Positions 24,455-33,480 of a DNA stretch of 64,000 bases are shown in pieces. The DNA is taken from the NCBI RefSeq assembly GCF_013375035.1, contig NZ_CP056032.1, positions 4,834,001 to 4,898,000 on the forward strand. The letters run 5' to 3'. Under the pieces are notes generated by a model that ran no database searches, was not told where the DNA came from, and was given only the letters and a program-made list of their open reading frames with translations. A program made the translations under genes and the position numbers. The DNA comes from Spirosoma sp. KUDC1026. GTDB lineage: Bacteria; Bacteroidota; Bacteroidia; Cytophagales; Spirosomataceae. How positions within the stretch are numbered: the first letter of the stretch is position 1; each line of letters begins with the position of its first letter.

Positions 24455-26164
24455 TTATTCGCCCGACCGCGACGAGGAAAGCTTAGCCGCCGTCGATTTT
24501 TCTTTGGCAATCTGTTTTTTCACCGCTTCCCGCTGATCGTCACGCACGGTTGGGTACGTAATTTTCAGTTGTTCCAGGTACGTTTTGTATTTGCCTGGAT
24601 CGTAGTAGAATGGCTCCAGCTTCGGTTTGAACTCGGCCATGATCTTCTGGTTGAGATAGATAGCAGGCTTCTCTTTCGACGTAATGAGCGGCTCGTACTT
24701 GATATCTTTCGTCTGCTCATCTTTGTAATACGCCCAGGCCTCCTTGATGATCTCGGGTTTCATGAGCATGTCCAGCAGCGTCATGGCTTCGGCCTTTGCC
24801 CCAGCCACAATTCCTTTGTGCGCGATGGGCGTGGCCATCGAAATCGCGTTGGCCCAGTGGTGACCCGGTAGTCCCGGAATGTTGCTGGGGTAACGTAACA
24901 CCACCGTTGGCAGCGACCACGAGATGTCGGCAATGTCATCGGAGCCACCGCCCATCGGGGTCATGGCCTGACCACCCATCATCACCACCGGAGCCGACGA
25001 GGTAGGCAAGCCAACCGAATCCAGTTTCATGGCCAGCCCTTCGGCTTTGGGCGCCTGTAGCTCCAGCTGCGAGGCCCGGGCCAGCAGTTGGTCGTCATCC
25101 GACCAGGTGGGCAGACCCACCTTTTTGATGTTGTCGTACATAGCAGCCGCAATCGGACGATTGGTATGTACCGGCCAGGCCGACCCCAGAATTTCATAGG
25201 TGAATTTGGTATCGGTCATCATGGCCGCCCCTTCGGCAATCTTCACGCCCGTCTCGAACAGTTTCTTGATCTTGGGATAGGTTCGCTCGCGGAAGTAGTA
25301 CCAGACAGCCGCTTTCGACGGCACTACGTTCGGCTGATCGCCCCCGTCCGACACAACGTAGTGCGAGCGCTGGGTTAGTTCGAGATGTTCGCGCCGGAAG
25401 TTCCAGCCGATGTTCATCAGCTCGACGGCATCCAGGGCACTACGTCCGCGCCAGGGGGCACCGGCCGCGTGAGCCGCCTGCCCTTCAAAATTGAATTTTA
25501 CGGATACCAGACCGTTATTCCCGTTGTCGCCCCACGACACGGCCAGGTTGTTACCGACGTGGGTAAAAATGCAGGCGTCCACATCTTTGAAATAGCCATC
25601 CCGTACGTAGAACGCTTTGGTGCCGACGAGTTCTTCGGCAACGCCGGGCCAGAGCATCAGCGTACCAGGAATTTTCTCGCGTTCCATCAATTTTTTGACC
25701 GCCAGCACCGCCACGATGTTGAGCGCCTGGCCGGAGTTGTGGCCTTCGCCGTGGCCGGGTGCCCCTTCCACAATCGGATCTTTGTAGGCAACACCGGGTT
25801 TCTGGCTGGCTTTCGGAATGCAGTCAATGTCCGACCCAACAGCGATCAGCGGTTTGCCTGATCCCCACGTAGCGATCCAGGCCGTCGGAATACCCGAAAC
25901 TCCTTTCTGTACTGTAAACCCTTCTTTTTCGAGCAGATTCGTCAGATATTTGAATGACTCTTCCTCCTGGAAACCCAGTTCGGAGAAGCTGAACAACATA
26001 TCGTTGATCTGCTGCGCCTGTACTTTGTTGGCTTCGACGGCGGCCACGGCTTCGGCTTTGAGCTTGTCGAGCCGGCTATCGGTAGACTTAACTTTCTTTG
26101 CCTGCCCAAACAACAGCAGTGGCATTATCAATACCCCTCCAAGTAAACTTATTCCATACTTCAT
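24455..26164 (-). CDS. M20 amidohydrolase (AbgB-like), secreted
   Basis: 569 residues with a signal sequence (GVLIMPLLLFGQA). M20 metal motifs: IAVGSDIDCIP, GHGEGHNSGQALNIVA (HNxG) and WPGVAEELVGTKAFYV (EE), then HVGNNLAVSWG and GQAAHAAGAPWRGRSALDAV, the lid and dimerisation domain. The Asp of the first motif and the HNSG block match aminobenzoyl-glutamate utilisation protein B-like hydrolases, which cleave amide bonds. The C-terminal about 80 residues extend past the usual end. It converges on the SusCD operon. Confidence 0.9.
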   Translation of the reverse strand: MKYGISLLGGVLIMPLLLFGQAKKVKSTDSRLDKLKAEAVAAVEANKVQAQQINDMLFSFSELGFQEEESFKYLTNLLEKEGFTVQKGVSGIPTAWIATWGSGKPLIAVGSDIDCIPKASQKPGVAYKDPIVEGAPGHGEGHNSGQALNIVAVLAVKKLMEREKIPGTLMLWPGVAEELVGTKAFYVRDGYFKDVDACIFTHVGNNLAVSWGDNGNNGLVSVKFNFEGQAAHAAGAPWRGRSALDAVELMNIGWNFRREHLELTQRSHYVVSDGGDQPNVVPSKAAVWYYFRERTYPKIKKLFETGVKIAEGAAMMTDTKFTYEILGSAWPVHTNRPIAAAMYDNIKKVGLPTWSDDDQLLARASQLELQAPKAEGLAMKLDSVGLPTSSAPVVMMGGQAMTPMGGGSDDIADISWSLPTVVLRYPSNIPGLPGHHWANAISMATPIAHKGIVAGAKAEAMTLLDMLMKPEIIKEAWAYYKDEQTKDIKYEPLITSKEKPAIYLNQKIMAEFKPKLEPFYYDPGKYKTYLEQLKITYPTVRDDQREAVKKQIAKEKSTAAKLSSSRSGE

Positions 26165-26325
26165 ACTTGTTGCAAAATTTTATAAGTACAATCAGGCTTT
26201 CAACAGGCTAAATATACGGCAAAAAGCATCCATAGACAGATACCCTAAAAAATTTCGAGAGGTCTCCGGAAGCTATTTTGTTTCATGTTCTGCCAGTTGA
26301 CGCTGGAGACGCGGATTCACTGGCC

Positions 26326-26333
26326 TATTTTTG
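26326..26333 (+). promoter_or_regulatory. -7 promoter element of TRIC gene
   Basis: TATTTTTG, an exact TAnnTTTG match. It predicts a start near 26337, which lies after the alternative start at 26285 and before the ATG at 26366, so it decides for the latter. Confidence 0.5.
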
Positions 26334-26365
26334 TAGCGAGTGCTTCAAGCTGGCGCTCGCTCACC

Positions 26366-26980
26366 ATGACCATCTGGTATCTGACCGACCTAGTCGGCAC
26401 GAGTGTTTTTGCTATTTCAGGCGCGCTCTCGGCCCTGCGCAAAAAAATGTACCACGATCTGTTCGGTATATTCTTCGTCGCGTTTCTGACGGCCATCGGC
26501 GGTGGAACAGTTCGCGATATCATCATGGGAGCGTATCCGATTGCCTGGATTCGCGACCCTAACTACCTGATCGTCATTATTGCCAGCGTTGTCGTGGCCG
26601 TCTTCTGCCGGAAGTGGTGGCTGGGTCTGTTGCACCGCCCCCTGCTGCTTTTCGATACGCTGGGGATTGGCATTTACGCTATTCTCGGGATGCAGAAAGC
26701 GCTGGCACACGGCGTTAACAACTGGGCGGCTATGCTGCTGGGCATTATCTCAGCGCTCTTCGGTAGGGTTATTCGGGATACTTTGGTCAACGATTTGCCG
26801 GTTATTTTCGACCGGCAGCTGTATGCTACGCCCTGCCTGGCCGGCGTCATTGTTTACCAGATTGGCTGGTCGATGCAGATTGATCCCACGCTGAACTTTA
26901 TCGTTTCGGCTGGCACGATCACCATCTTTCGCCTGCTCGCCATCCGCAACAACTGGTCGCTGCCCCGCATCAATGTGTAG
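26366..26980 (+). CDS. TRIC-type cation channel family (UPF0126)
   Basis: A 204-residue membrane protein with seven predicted hydrophobic segments and the twofold repeat of UPF0126/TRIC proteins: the glycine motif IGGGTVRDIIMG in the first half and ISALFGRVIRDTLVND in the second. Known bacterial TRIC proteins are trimeric K+/monovalent cation channels in the inner membrane. The start at 26366 gives the usual TDLVGTSVFAISGALSA beginning. It converges on the Lrp gene with 8 bases between the stop codons. Confidence 0.93.
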   Translation: MTIWYLTDLVGTSVFAISGALSALRKKMYHDLFGIFFVAFLTAIGGGTVRDIIMGAYPIAWIRDPNYLIVIIASVVVAVFCRKWWLGLLHRPLLLFDTLGIGIYAILGMQKALAHGVNNWAAMLLGIISALFGRVIRDTLVNDLPVIFDRQLYATPCLAGVIVYQIGWSMQIDPTLNFIVSAGTITIFRLLAIRNNWSLPRINV

Positions 26981-26988
26981 CGGATACC

Positions 26989-27456
26989 TTATTCGGGAAT
27001 GTGGTATCCCAGATTGTGCTTGATTTCCTTCAGCACGAACGTACTGTTCAGCACGCCGATGTTCTCGATCTGAGACAGTTTGTACTTCACGAAATCATGG
27101 TAATCGCTCAGGCTACCCACGTGGATTTTGAGCAGAAAATCAACCTGACCGGCCATGTGGTAGCATTCCTGTACTTCTTCCAGTTTTTGTACTTCCTCCT
27201 CAAACTTGTCGATGAACGCTTTGTCGTGGTAGCGCATAGACACCTGGCAGAACGTCGTGATGGGTTGCCCCAGCATGCCTTTGTCCAGCACCGCTACGTA
27301 CTGTTTGATGAAGCCAAGACCTTCCAGCCGTTTGATTCGCTCATAAACGGGCGAGAGCGTCAGTCCCAGCTGAGCAGCCAGCTCTTTCGTAGTCAGCTTG
27401 GCGTCCTGCTGGAGCAGGCGCAGGAGTTTCTTGTCGGTATCGTCCAGAGCGTCCAT
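26989..27456 (-). CDS. Lrp/AsnC family transcriptional regulator
   Basis: 155 residues. The N-terminal winged helix reads LDDTDKKLLRLLQQDAKLTT then LAAQLGLTLSPVYERIKRLE, the recognition helix; the C-terminal RAM/AsnC domain has YHMAGQVDFLLKIHV, where amino acids bind between subunits. ATG at 27456 is used because a -7 element sits just upstream and inside the longer frame. Feast/famine regulators usually control amino acid metabolism; the target here is not evident. Confidence 0.93.
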   Translation of the reverse strand: MDALDDTDKKLLRLLQQDAKLTTKELAAQLGLTLSPVYERIKRLEGLGFIKQYVAVLDKGMLGQPITTFCQVSMRYHDKAFIDKFEEEVQKLEEVQECYHMAGQVDFLLKIHVGSLSDYHDFVKYKLSQIENIGVLNSTFVLKEIKHNLGYHIPE

Positions 27457-27482
27457 AAAATTGCGGAAGGTCGGTAATCGGA

Positions 27483-27490
27483 CAAAGTTA
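27483..27490 (-). promoter_or_regulatory. -7 promoter element of Lrp gene
   Basis: Minus strand reads TAACTTTG, about 27 bases upstream of the chosen ATG; a TTG lies 13 bases further upstream, closer than the usual spacing. Confidence 0.45.
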
Positions 27491-27594
27491 GGCTGGACTT
27501 TGGCAAAGCCGATCATTTTACGCACAAAGCATGAATCGGTTAGCCCGACGCAGCGGCTTTACTCGTGATTCGGAAGGCGTTAGCGCAGACCAAG

Positions 27595-28974
27595 CTATTG
27601 CATCAAACGTTCCAGTTCAGCCCGCAGCAACTTGTTGCTGGGGCGCTTCGCATTTGCCGAAACCAGTTTGCCTTTCTGATCGAAGAGTAAGTAACGAGGA
27701 ATTGCTTTCATCTGGTACCGTTTGGCCAACGCAGACTGAAAAGAGTTGGTTAGCAGATAGCTGGGGGCCTGTGCCAGTCCCACCTGCCGAACAGCGTTTG
27801 ACCAGGCGTTGGGGTCTTCGTCCATCGACACGTAAACGAACGTTATCTTCTTATCAGGCAGCGCGTTACGTAGCTGGTGCGATGCGGGTAACTCCGCCCG
27901 GCAGGGCGCACACCAACTCGCCCAGAAATCTACGTAGACGACGCGTCCCCGCTGAGCGGCCAACAGCTCGTTCCAGGTTAGCAAACGTCCTGACGCATCA
28001 CGTAATTTCGTCTCGTTCGGAACGGGTTTGCGCGCTGCCGTGGCCACGTTGATCAACTCGTCAATGTATTGAACGTACGATGCCTGCTGACAGTCAACCT
28101 TGAATTGTGGAAGCAGGCGGGTAGCCAGGGCTAGGTCAAAGTCAGGATTCGGCAATTTGTCCTGTTTGGACTGGCTCAGGAGTTTCATCAGATCAAACAG
28201 CACGTAATCGCGGGTGGCTCCGGTCAATGAACGAATGGCGGACTGATATGCAGCAGAAAAGTTGATCGTACCCGACGGGGCACTGCTCATGACCTGAACT
28301 AAACGTGTAGCCGCGGCTCGATAGTCAGGAATGTACAGTTTGGTGTCATCCTGAAAGAGACGGACGTACTTATTGACCGAATCACGGGGAATCTGAACCG
28401 GCGGATGAAACAGTAATCCACGAGTATACTGATAAAAAAAGTAGTCCCTCCAGGGGTTCAATTGCGGTAAACTTATGTGGTGCTGCTGGGCGTACTGATT
28501 CAGAAAAGCCAGACGACTCTGGTAACGCTCCCGTAGTCGATCAGCCCGTTGCGCAAACGTGAGCTTACTGTAGACAGGACCCAGTAAATACTCTTGGCCA
28601 TCTTCCTGAGCCGGTTGAGCCGCCAGGTAAATTTGATGGCAATTCGCGACGGCGTCGGCCTCACGCGCCGACGTTTTGGCCGTCAGAAAGCGGTTGGTTC
28701 CTTTGGTCAAGGTATATGATGTACCAGGCGTCAGGAAATACACAGCCTGACTTCGGTAGTCAGCATCCCGCAAGAAGATAGGCTGGTCGGTTGACCACTG
28801 TACCTCTCGATGATAAGGGGTTAAAATCGTAAGCTGATTGTTGCCGAAGCGGTCTACGTATTCCAGATAGGTCTGCCCGTTGAGCTTCCCTTCCAGGACC
28901 ACACGTATCGTCGTTTGGGCGAAACCAACCTGGCAGAGCCAGATAAAACCCAGGATGATTCCGATTCTTTTCAT
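27595..28974 (-). CDS. TlpA-like periplasmic thioredoxin-fold protein
   Basis: 459 residues. ATG at 28974 starts a signal peptide (KRIGIILGFIWLCQVGFAQ). The first about 320 residues are an all-beta then helical region not assigned to a family. The C-terminal 120 residues form a thioredoxin domain with the active site DFWASWCAPC, cysteines at 355 and 358, and the cis-Pro region KRYQMKAIPRYLLFD. It should reduce or exchange disulfides outside the cytoplasm, like the TlpA/ResA group common in Bacteroidota. Single gene on the minus strand. Confidence 0.88.
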   Translation of the reverse strand: MKRIGIILGFIWLCQVGFAQTTIRVVLEGKLNGQTYLEYVDRFGNNQLTILTPYHREVQWSTDQPIFLRDADYRSQAVYFLTPGTSYTLTKGTNRFLTAKTSAREADAVANCHQIYLAAQPAQEDGQEYLLGPVYSKLTFAQRADRLRERYQSRLAFLNQYAQQHHISLPQLNPWRDYFFYQYTRGLLFHPPVQIPRDSVNKYVRLFQDDTKLYIPDYRAAATRLVQVMSSAPSGTINFSAAYQSAIRSLTGATRDYVLFDLMKLLSQSKQDKLPNPDFDLALATRLLPQFKVDCQQASYVQYIDELINVATAARKPVPNETKLRDASGRLLTWNELLAAQRGRVVYVDFWASWCAPCRAELPASHQLRNALPDKKITFVYVSMDEDPNAWSNAVRQVGLAQAPSYLLTNSFQSALAKRYQMKAIPRYLLFDQKGKLVSANAKRPSNKLLRAELERLMQ

Positions 28975-29260
28975 GCAGAAGCTCTTTTGTGGTATTGCTC
29001 TGCTTCCCAAAAGGTTGTGCTCTAGTCATTCTAACCACGCCTTCTGATTGGAACAACAGGGAAATACGACAAGTAGACGTATTCCTGTCCATCATTCATC
29101 CCCCAAAAAATACACTCATCCAGCCAACTCGAACGCTCATCGTCTTTGGTTTTCAGGCCCGTGTTTGTCCGTGCAACTTTGACTCATCGAAACGACGAAA
29201 TGACAGGTAGTCAGCCCGCCGGATCGCTCAAACGAGAAAAACAAACAACCAATACAAGCC

Positions 29261-29617
29261 ATGAAAAAAGTACTTACGCTGATGCTGGGTCTGGTAGCCG
29301 GAACCGCATCGTTTGCTCACACAGCTGATGTCAACCCAACCGTTTCAGCAACGCATCTGGTTATGACAACCGACCAGAAAATTAAACTCTACGTTCAGCC
29401 AGCTCAGGACAAGGGCGACCTGTCGATCCGGGATGCCAACGGGCATGTGCTGTACAACACGACCGTGTCGCTTCAGAAAGGCTTACAGCAGCAGTTCGAT
29501 ATTTCCAACCTGGGCACGGGAATGTATCAGCTGACGCTGAACACGAACCACCAGACGCTGACCAAAACGTTTGTGGTGCAGGCCAATCCGAACGTGAGCT
29601 TCGTCGTGCAGGACTAA
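29261..29617 (+). CDS. Small secreted Ig-like protein, unknown
   Basis: 118 residues with a signal peptide (KKVLTLMLGLVAGTASFA). The rest is one predicted beta-sandwich: KIKLYVQPAQDKGDLSIRD, GHVLYNTTVSLQKG, FDISNLGTGMYQLTLNT, TLTKTFVVQ. The layout resembles type IX secretion C-terminal domains or DUF3244 proteins, but there is no cargo. A hairpin follows the stop. Confidence 0.75.
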   Translation: MKKVLTLMLGLVAGTASFAHTADVNPTVSATHLVMTTDQKIKLYVQPAQDKGDLSIRDANGHVLYNTTVSLQKGLQQQFDISNLGTGMYQLTLNTNHQTLTKTFVVQANPNVSFVVQD

Positions 29618-29649
29618 GAATCACGTGCCAAAGCCCTGTATAGATTGCT

Positions 29650-29681
29650 TGTCGAAACCGGCGTGAATGCCGGTTTCGACA
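29650..29681 (+). terminator. Hairpin after small secreted gene
   Basis: TGTCGAAACCGGC and GCCGGTTTCGACA are perfect 13-bp arms around a 6-base loop. The T tract is weak (GTTTC). Confidence 0.6.
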
Positions 29682-29775
29682 GTTTCGGCAGTGAGTAGTC
29701 GGACAACCCTATACGGCTTTCGTTCCTTACTGCCCCCTGACGGGTAACTTTACCGCTACGCTCTAACCTGCTTTT

Positions 29776-30885
29776 ATGCAAACTCGGCTTACCTCGGCTC
29801 AAAAGTGGCAGATCGCCCTGTATTTGCTGGGCCTTTTTACGCCTTTATTGCTCTACATCAACCTGCCGGATTCGGCCCGTAGCTGGTCGGCTATTATTCA
29901 TATTCTGCCTTTCATTGCTGTCTTTGTGCTCATCAATCTGGGTCTATATTACGTCAGCATCACCGTAGCCGACTGGTGCCAGCGACAGCTGAGTCGCTGG
30001 CTGGGCAACGATTTTTTAACGGAACTCAACGGCAAATCCTTTTTCCTGACCTTTGTTGTTTCACTTGTTCTGGCCCTGCTATTTACCCAGACGCTTCACC
30101 TGGTGCTCGACGCCATTGCGTTCGTCATCCACCTGATCTGGCCACCATCAGCAACCCAGTCAAAACCGTCACCCTTCACGCCCGAGGTGCTGACGTATAT
30201 TGAGCGGGCTCACAACGTTTTTTCGGTCGTCATTATGCTGTCCGCATTTTACCTGACCATTAGCATGCGGGCGTTTCAGCAGCTCCGGGATGTGCAATTG
30301 AAGGCCGAGCGACTGGAGAAAGAAGCCCTGTTGAGTCAGTTCGAAGCGTTAAAAAATCAACTAAGCCCGCACTTCCTCTTCAACAGCCTGAGCATTTTGA
30401 CCTCCCTCATTCACGAGGACGTTAACCTATCCGAACAGTTCATCAAACGACTGTCCAAAGCATACCGCTACATTCTGGAACAACGTGATCAGGACAAGGT
30501 GCTTCTGAAAACCGAACTCGACTTTATTCAGGCTTACACGTTCCTGCTCCAGATCCGGTTCGAGAATAAGTTCGAGGTGCAGATTGACGTTCCCCCGGAA
30601 GACCAGCTCCGGTACTGGATTGCGCCACTCACGTTACAGCTGCTCGTTGAAAACGCGGTGAAGCACAACCGCATGTCGCTTCAGGAGCGGCTCCTGGTAC
30701 GTATCTACACGCAGGGTGACTGGCTGGTTGTCGAAAACCCTATTCAGGCGAGAGATCAGCCCGAACCGTCGACCGGCGTAGGCCTCCGGAACATTGTCAA
30801 CCGCTATACCCTCCTCACCGACCAACCCGTCACGGTCAGCCAGGAGGGGAATTCCTTTATCGTAAACATTCCCCTTTTAACTTAA
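29776..30885 (+). CDS. LytS-type sensor histidine kinase
   Basis: 369 residues, with about four membrane segments in residues 15-165 and a short coiled region before the kinase core. H199 in the block KNQLSPHFLFNSLSILTSL is the phosphorylation site; LLVENAVKHNRMS is the N box and TGVGLRNIVNRY the G box. No sensor domain outside the membrane. A TAACTTTA near-match to the -7 element lies about 40 bases upstream. The partner regulator gene follows after 112 bases that hold a long inverted repeat. Confidence 0.92.
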   Translation: MQTRLTSAQKWQIALYLLGLFTPLLLYINLPDSARSWSAIIHILPFIAVFVLINLGLYYVSITVADWCQRQLSRWLGNDFLTELNGKSFFLTFVVSLVLALLFTQTLHLVLDAIAFVIHLIWPPSATQSKPSPFTPEVLTYIERAHNVFSVVIMLSAFYLTISMRAFQQLRDVQLKAERLEKEALLSQFEALKNQLSPHFLFNSLSILTSLIHEDVNLSEQFIKRLSKAYRYILEQRDQDKVLLKTELDFIQAYTFLLQIRFENKFEVQIDVPPEDQLRYWIAPLTLQLLVENAVKHNRMSLQERLLVRIYTQGDWLVVENPIQARDQPEPSTGVGLRNIVNRYTLLTDQPVTVSQEGNSFIVNIPLLT

Positions 30886-30985
30886 AGAGCGAAAGAATGA
30901 AAGAGCGATACCATCCAGATGACTTCGCTCCTTACCGAAAACGGTTTCACATGTCAACCATCGCTCTTTCATTCTTTCGCTCTTT
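30884..30985. repeat. 26-bp perfect inverted repeat between kinase and regulator
   Basis: Arms 30884-30909 and 30960-30985 are perfectly complementary over 26 bases; the spacer is 50 bases. The arms contain the word AAAGAGCGAAAG, which also occurs at 17521 and, in both orientations, around 52137-52323. The right arm ends 12 bases before the regulator's ATG. Confidence 0.85.
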
Positions 30986-30997
30986 CTCTCTTTACCC

Positions 30998-31777
30998 ATG
31001 AACGTACTTATCATTGAAGACGAAGCCCGTTCTGCCCGCCAGCTTGAACGGATGCTGAAAAACTACGACTCATCCATCCAGGTACTAGCTCAACTCCCGT
31101 CGGTGCGCGAATCCGTCGATTGGTTTACCAAGCAAAGCAACAGCCCGGCGCCGGGGCTCGACCTGGTGCTGATGGATATTCACCTGGAAGACGGACTGGC
31201 CTTTTCGATCTTCGATCAGATCAATCTAACCGCACCCATCATTTTCACGACGGCCTACGATGAGTATATGATCAAGGCGTTCAAGGTCAACAGCATCGAT
31301 TACCTGCTCAAACCGGTTGACGAAGACGAACTGATCAACGCGCTCAATAAATACAAGACGCTACGTAGTGCCGCCGTTAGTCCGGATCTGACGCAGCTCA
31401 TGCACGTGATGCAGCAGTTCAGGGAGCCACCGCCAACGTTCAAAGAGCGATTTATGGTCAGCATCGGCACCCGCATCCGCAGCGTCGAAACGACCGACAT
31501 TGCTTATTTCTATTCGGAAGAGAAGGCTACGTTTCTAATGACCAAAGAAGGCCAGTTTCTGCCGCTCGACTACAGTCTCGATCAGTTGGTGGGGCTGCTG
31601 AATCCATCGCAGTTCTTTCGGGTTAACCGGCAGTTTCTGGTAGCCCGTAGCGCCCTGCGGAATATCCAGACCTATTCGGCGGGGAAGGTAAAACTGGACC
31701 TACAGCCCCCTACCCGACAGGAAGTATTTGTCAGCATCCATCGCCTGACGGATTTCAAAGACTGGCTCGGCAAGTAG
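30998..31777 (+). CDS. LytTR response regulator
   Basis: 259 residues. Receiver domain with acidic IEDE at 6-9, phosphoacceptor D60 in LVLMDIHLEDG, TTAYDEYM, and the Lys in YLLKPVDEDE. The LytTR domain (about 155-258) shows MVSIGTRIRSVETTDIAYFY and FFRVNRQFLVARSAL. It pairs with the upstream LytS kinase. The inverted repeat just before it could weaken transcription or translation and so set the kinase to regulator ratio. Confidence 0.93.
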   Translation: MNVLIIEDEARSARQLERMLKNYDSSIQVLAQLPSVRESVDWFTKQSNSPAPGLDLVLMDIHLEDGLAFSIFDQINLTAPIIFTTAYDEYMIKAFKVNSIDYLLKPVDEDELINALNKYKTLRSAAVSPDLTQLMHVMQQFREPPPTFKERFMVSIGTRIRSVETTDIAYFYSEEKATFLMTKEGQFLPLDYSLDQLVGLLNPSQFFRVNRQFLVARSALRNIQTYSAGKVKLDLQPPTRQEVFVSIHRLTDFKDWLGK

Positions 31778-31899
31778 CTATTTAAGTCAGCTGCGAGTAG
31801 AACTCCGATCAATGAAGCGTATTGCCAACCGAAAACCAACGTAGTTTTACGCAGCCAGAAAAACAGTAAAAACTGTCTGTATAACAAGAGATTATGCGC

Positions 31900-31931
31900 T
31901 TGTCTGACCCCTGAATCCCTAGCTAGCTTTG
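31900..31931 (+). promoter_or_regulatory. Promoter of serine hydrolase gene
   Basis: TTG (31900-31902), 21 bases, then TAGCTTTG (31924-31931). Both elements and the spacing match the Bacteroidota sigma-A consensus; the ATG is 29 bases downstream. The best promoter in the window. Confidence 0.7.
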
Positions 31932-31959
31932 TTCCGGTTAAACAAAGACCACACTAGCT

Positions 31960-33114
31960 ATGAAATCATTTATTAGTTCTGCCATTACAGCAGCAGCTCT
32001 TGCTACCTTATTGAATGCCTGTCAGCCAACCGCTGACGTTGGCAAAAACGGAACAACACTCGATGTTGATGCCCTGGCCAATGACATCGAAGCGCGCATT
32101 AAACCCGACGTGATGGGATACCAGATTGTCGTCTTTGCCGATGGTTCCTTACGAGCCTCCCGTGCCGGAGGAAATGCTCGACGGGCTGCCGATGCGCCGG
32201 AGCGCAAGATGGACATTGGCGACAAAATCAACGTTGCCAGCGTCAGCAAAACCGTGACGGCTGCGGCTCTGCTGCATGCCCTGAACGCCAAAAATGTCAG
32301 CGTCGATTCGCCCGTATGGTCGTACCTTCCTAAACACTGGCCCCTGCACAGCAGCATCAAAACCATAACCTTCCGGCAGCTACTGGCCATGCGCAGTGGC
32401 TTCCCCAAAAATGTACTCTCAGACTACGGGTCGCTGAAGGCGGCCATGATCGTAGGCGCTACTTCCTCCCGGCTGACCTTTAGCTACCAGAATATGAACT
32501 TTGCTCTCATGCGGTTTCTGATTCCGAATGTAGCCGGAGGTTATTCCATTACGCCAATGCCGGATAATGCATCCGCCCAGAAAATCAGTGAGGTCGAGCA
32601 GAAGCAGGCGCAGGAATACACCGATGCGTACATGAACTACTGCCAGCTCAACGTATTCGATAAAATTGGCATCGCTCCCAACATGGCCTGCAAGCCCACG
32701 GATGCCAATCCGGCCTTGTGCTACAAATGGGCAGCGCCCAACGGTAACGGTACCGACTGGGGCGATATGAGTCTGACTAACGCTGAGCGCGGCTGGAATA
32801 TGTCAGCACTGCAAATGGCAACGTTCATGAACGCCTTGCACCATACGTACAAAATCCTCCCCAAAAATGTGGCGGATGCCATGCGCCGGGACACACTGGG
32901 CTACGATAATGCGAACATCATGACCGGTACGGGTCTTAAGTACATCGAGAAAAATGGGGGCTATCCTGCATCAAATAACGCGGGTGAAGTCGGCGCCTGG
33001 TTGTTTGGTTTCGAGAATGAAGTCTACGTAGCGGTGTTGGTAAATTCCGACCCAAAGCCAAACACGAGCGTATGGACTGACGTAGTAGCCGCTTTCGACG
33101 CGTGGTACAAATAG
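31960..33114 (+). CDS. Serine hydrolase, class C beta-lactamase fold
   Basis: 384 residues with a lipoprotein signal (lipobox LLNAC, Cys21). The catalytic S-x-x-K is S94-V-S-K97 in INVASVSKTVTAAALLHAL; a later FSYQNMNFALM offers the Y-x-N motif. The third box is weak (GEVGAWLFGF). The family includes beta-lactamases, D-alanyl-D-alanine carboxypeptidases and esterases; a lipoprotein of this kind is more likely an esterase or peptidase than a resistance enzyme. Confidence 0.85.
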   Translation: MKSFISSAITAAALATLLNACQPTADVGKNGTTLDVDALANDIEARIKPDVMGYQIVVFADGSLRASRAGGNARRAADAPERKMDIGDKINVASVSKTVTAAALLHALNAKNVSVDSPVWSYLPKHWPLHSSIKTITFRQLLAMRSGFPKNVLSDYGSLKAAMIVGATSSRLTFSYQNMNFALMRFLIPNVAGGYSITPMPDNASAQKISEVEQKQAQEYTDAYMNYCQLNVFDKIGIAPNMACKPTDANPALCYKWAAPNGNGTDWGDMSLTNAERGWNMSALQMATFMNALHHTYKILPKNVADAMRRDTLGYDNANIMTGTGLKYIEKNGGYPASNNAGEVGAWLFGFENEVYVAVLVNSDPKPNTSVWTDVVAAFDAWYK

Positions 33115-33480
33115 GTATTCAGTCAGGTTCGTGGGCATCTTACCTAGCCGCGTGAATCAAAAAAGTGAAAAATAAGATTCATTATGATTCACAGTACACA
33201 ATAAATCGTCCGGATCGGCGTTTATAGTCTGTTATGTTTCTTCAGCCTTACCTTGCCCAGGGTAAGGCTTTTCTTTTACGTAAAGCACAGATCTTTATTC
33301 TTCGAGGCACTTGTGTCTGCTCCTGCCTCTCAGTACGTTGTCTCCCCGACTTTCTCCGCGTAAAATCACAGCCCATTGAACTAATTGAATTCAGCTGCCA
33401 GTTGAGAGCGTTAATATGTTGTTTAGGGGAGATAAGCCCCACCATCTGGTCCTTTCTAAACATTTAGCCTCCAACGAGCT
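33115..33480. other. Intergenic region with terminator
   Basis: A 366-base gap. Apart from the terminator at 33244 no signal is clear; no gene is seen and no good -7 element precedes the AraC gene. Confidence 0.5.
33244..33277 (+). terminator. Rho-independent terminator
   Basis: AGCCTTACC and GGTAAGGCT pair around an 8-base loop, followed by TTTCTTTT. It is 130 bases past the serine hydrolase stop. Confidence 0.8.

Noticed and set aside
24398-24871. Plus-strand frame over the 3' end of the M20 gene
   Set aside because: Low-complexity Phe/Arg-rich product on the wrong strand of a clearly assigned gene.
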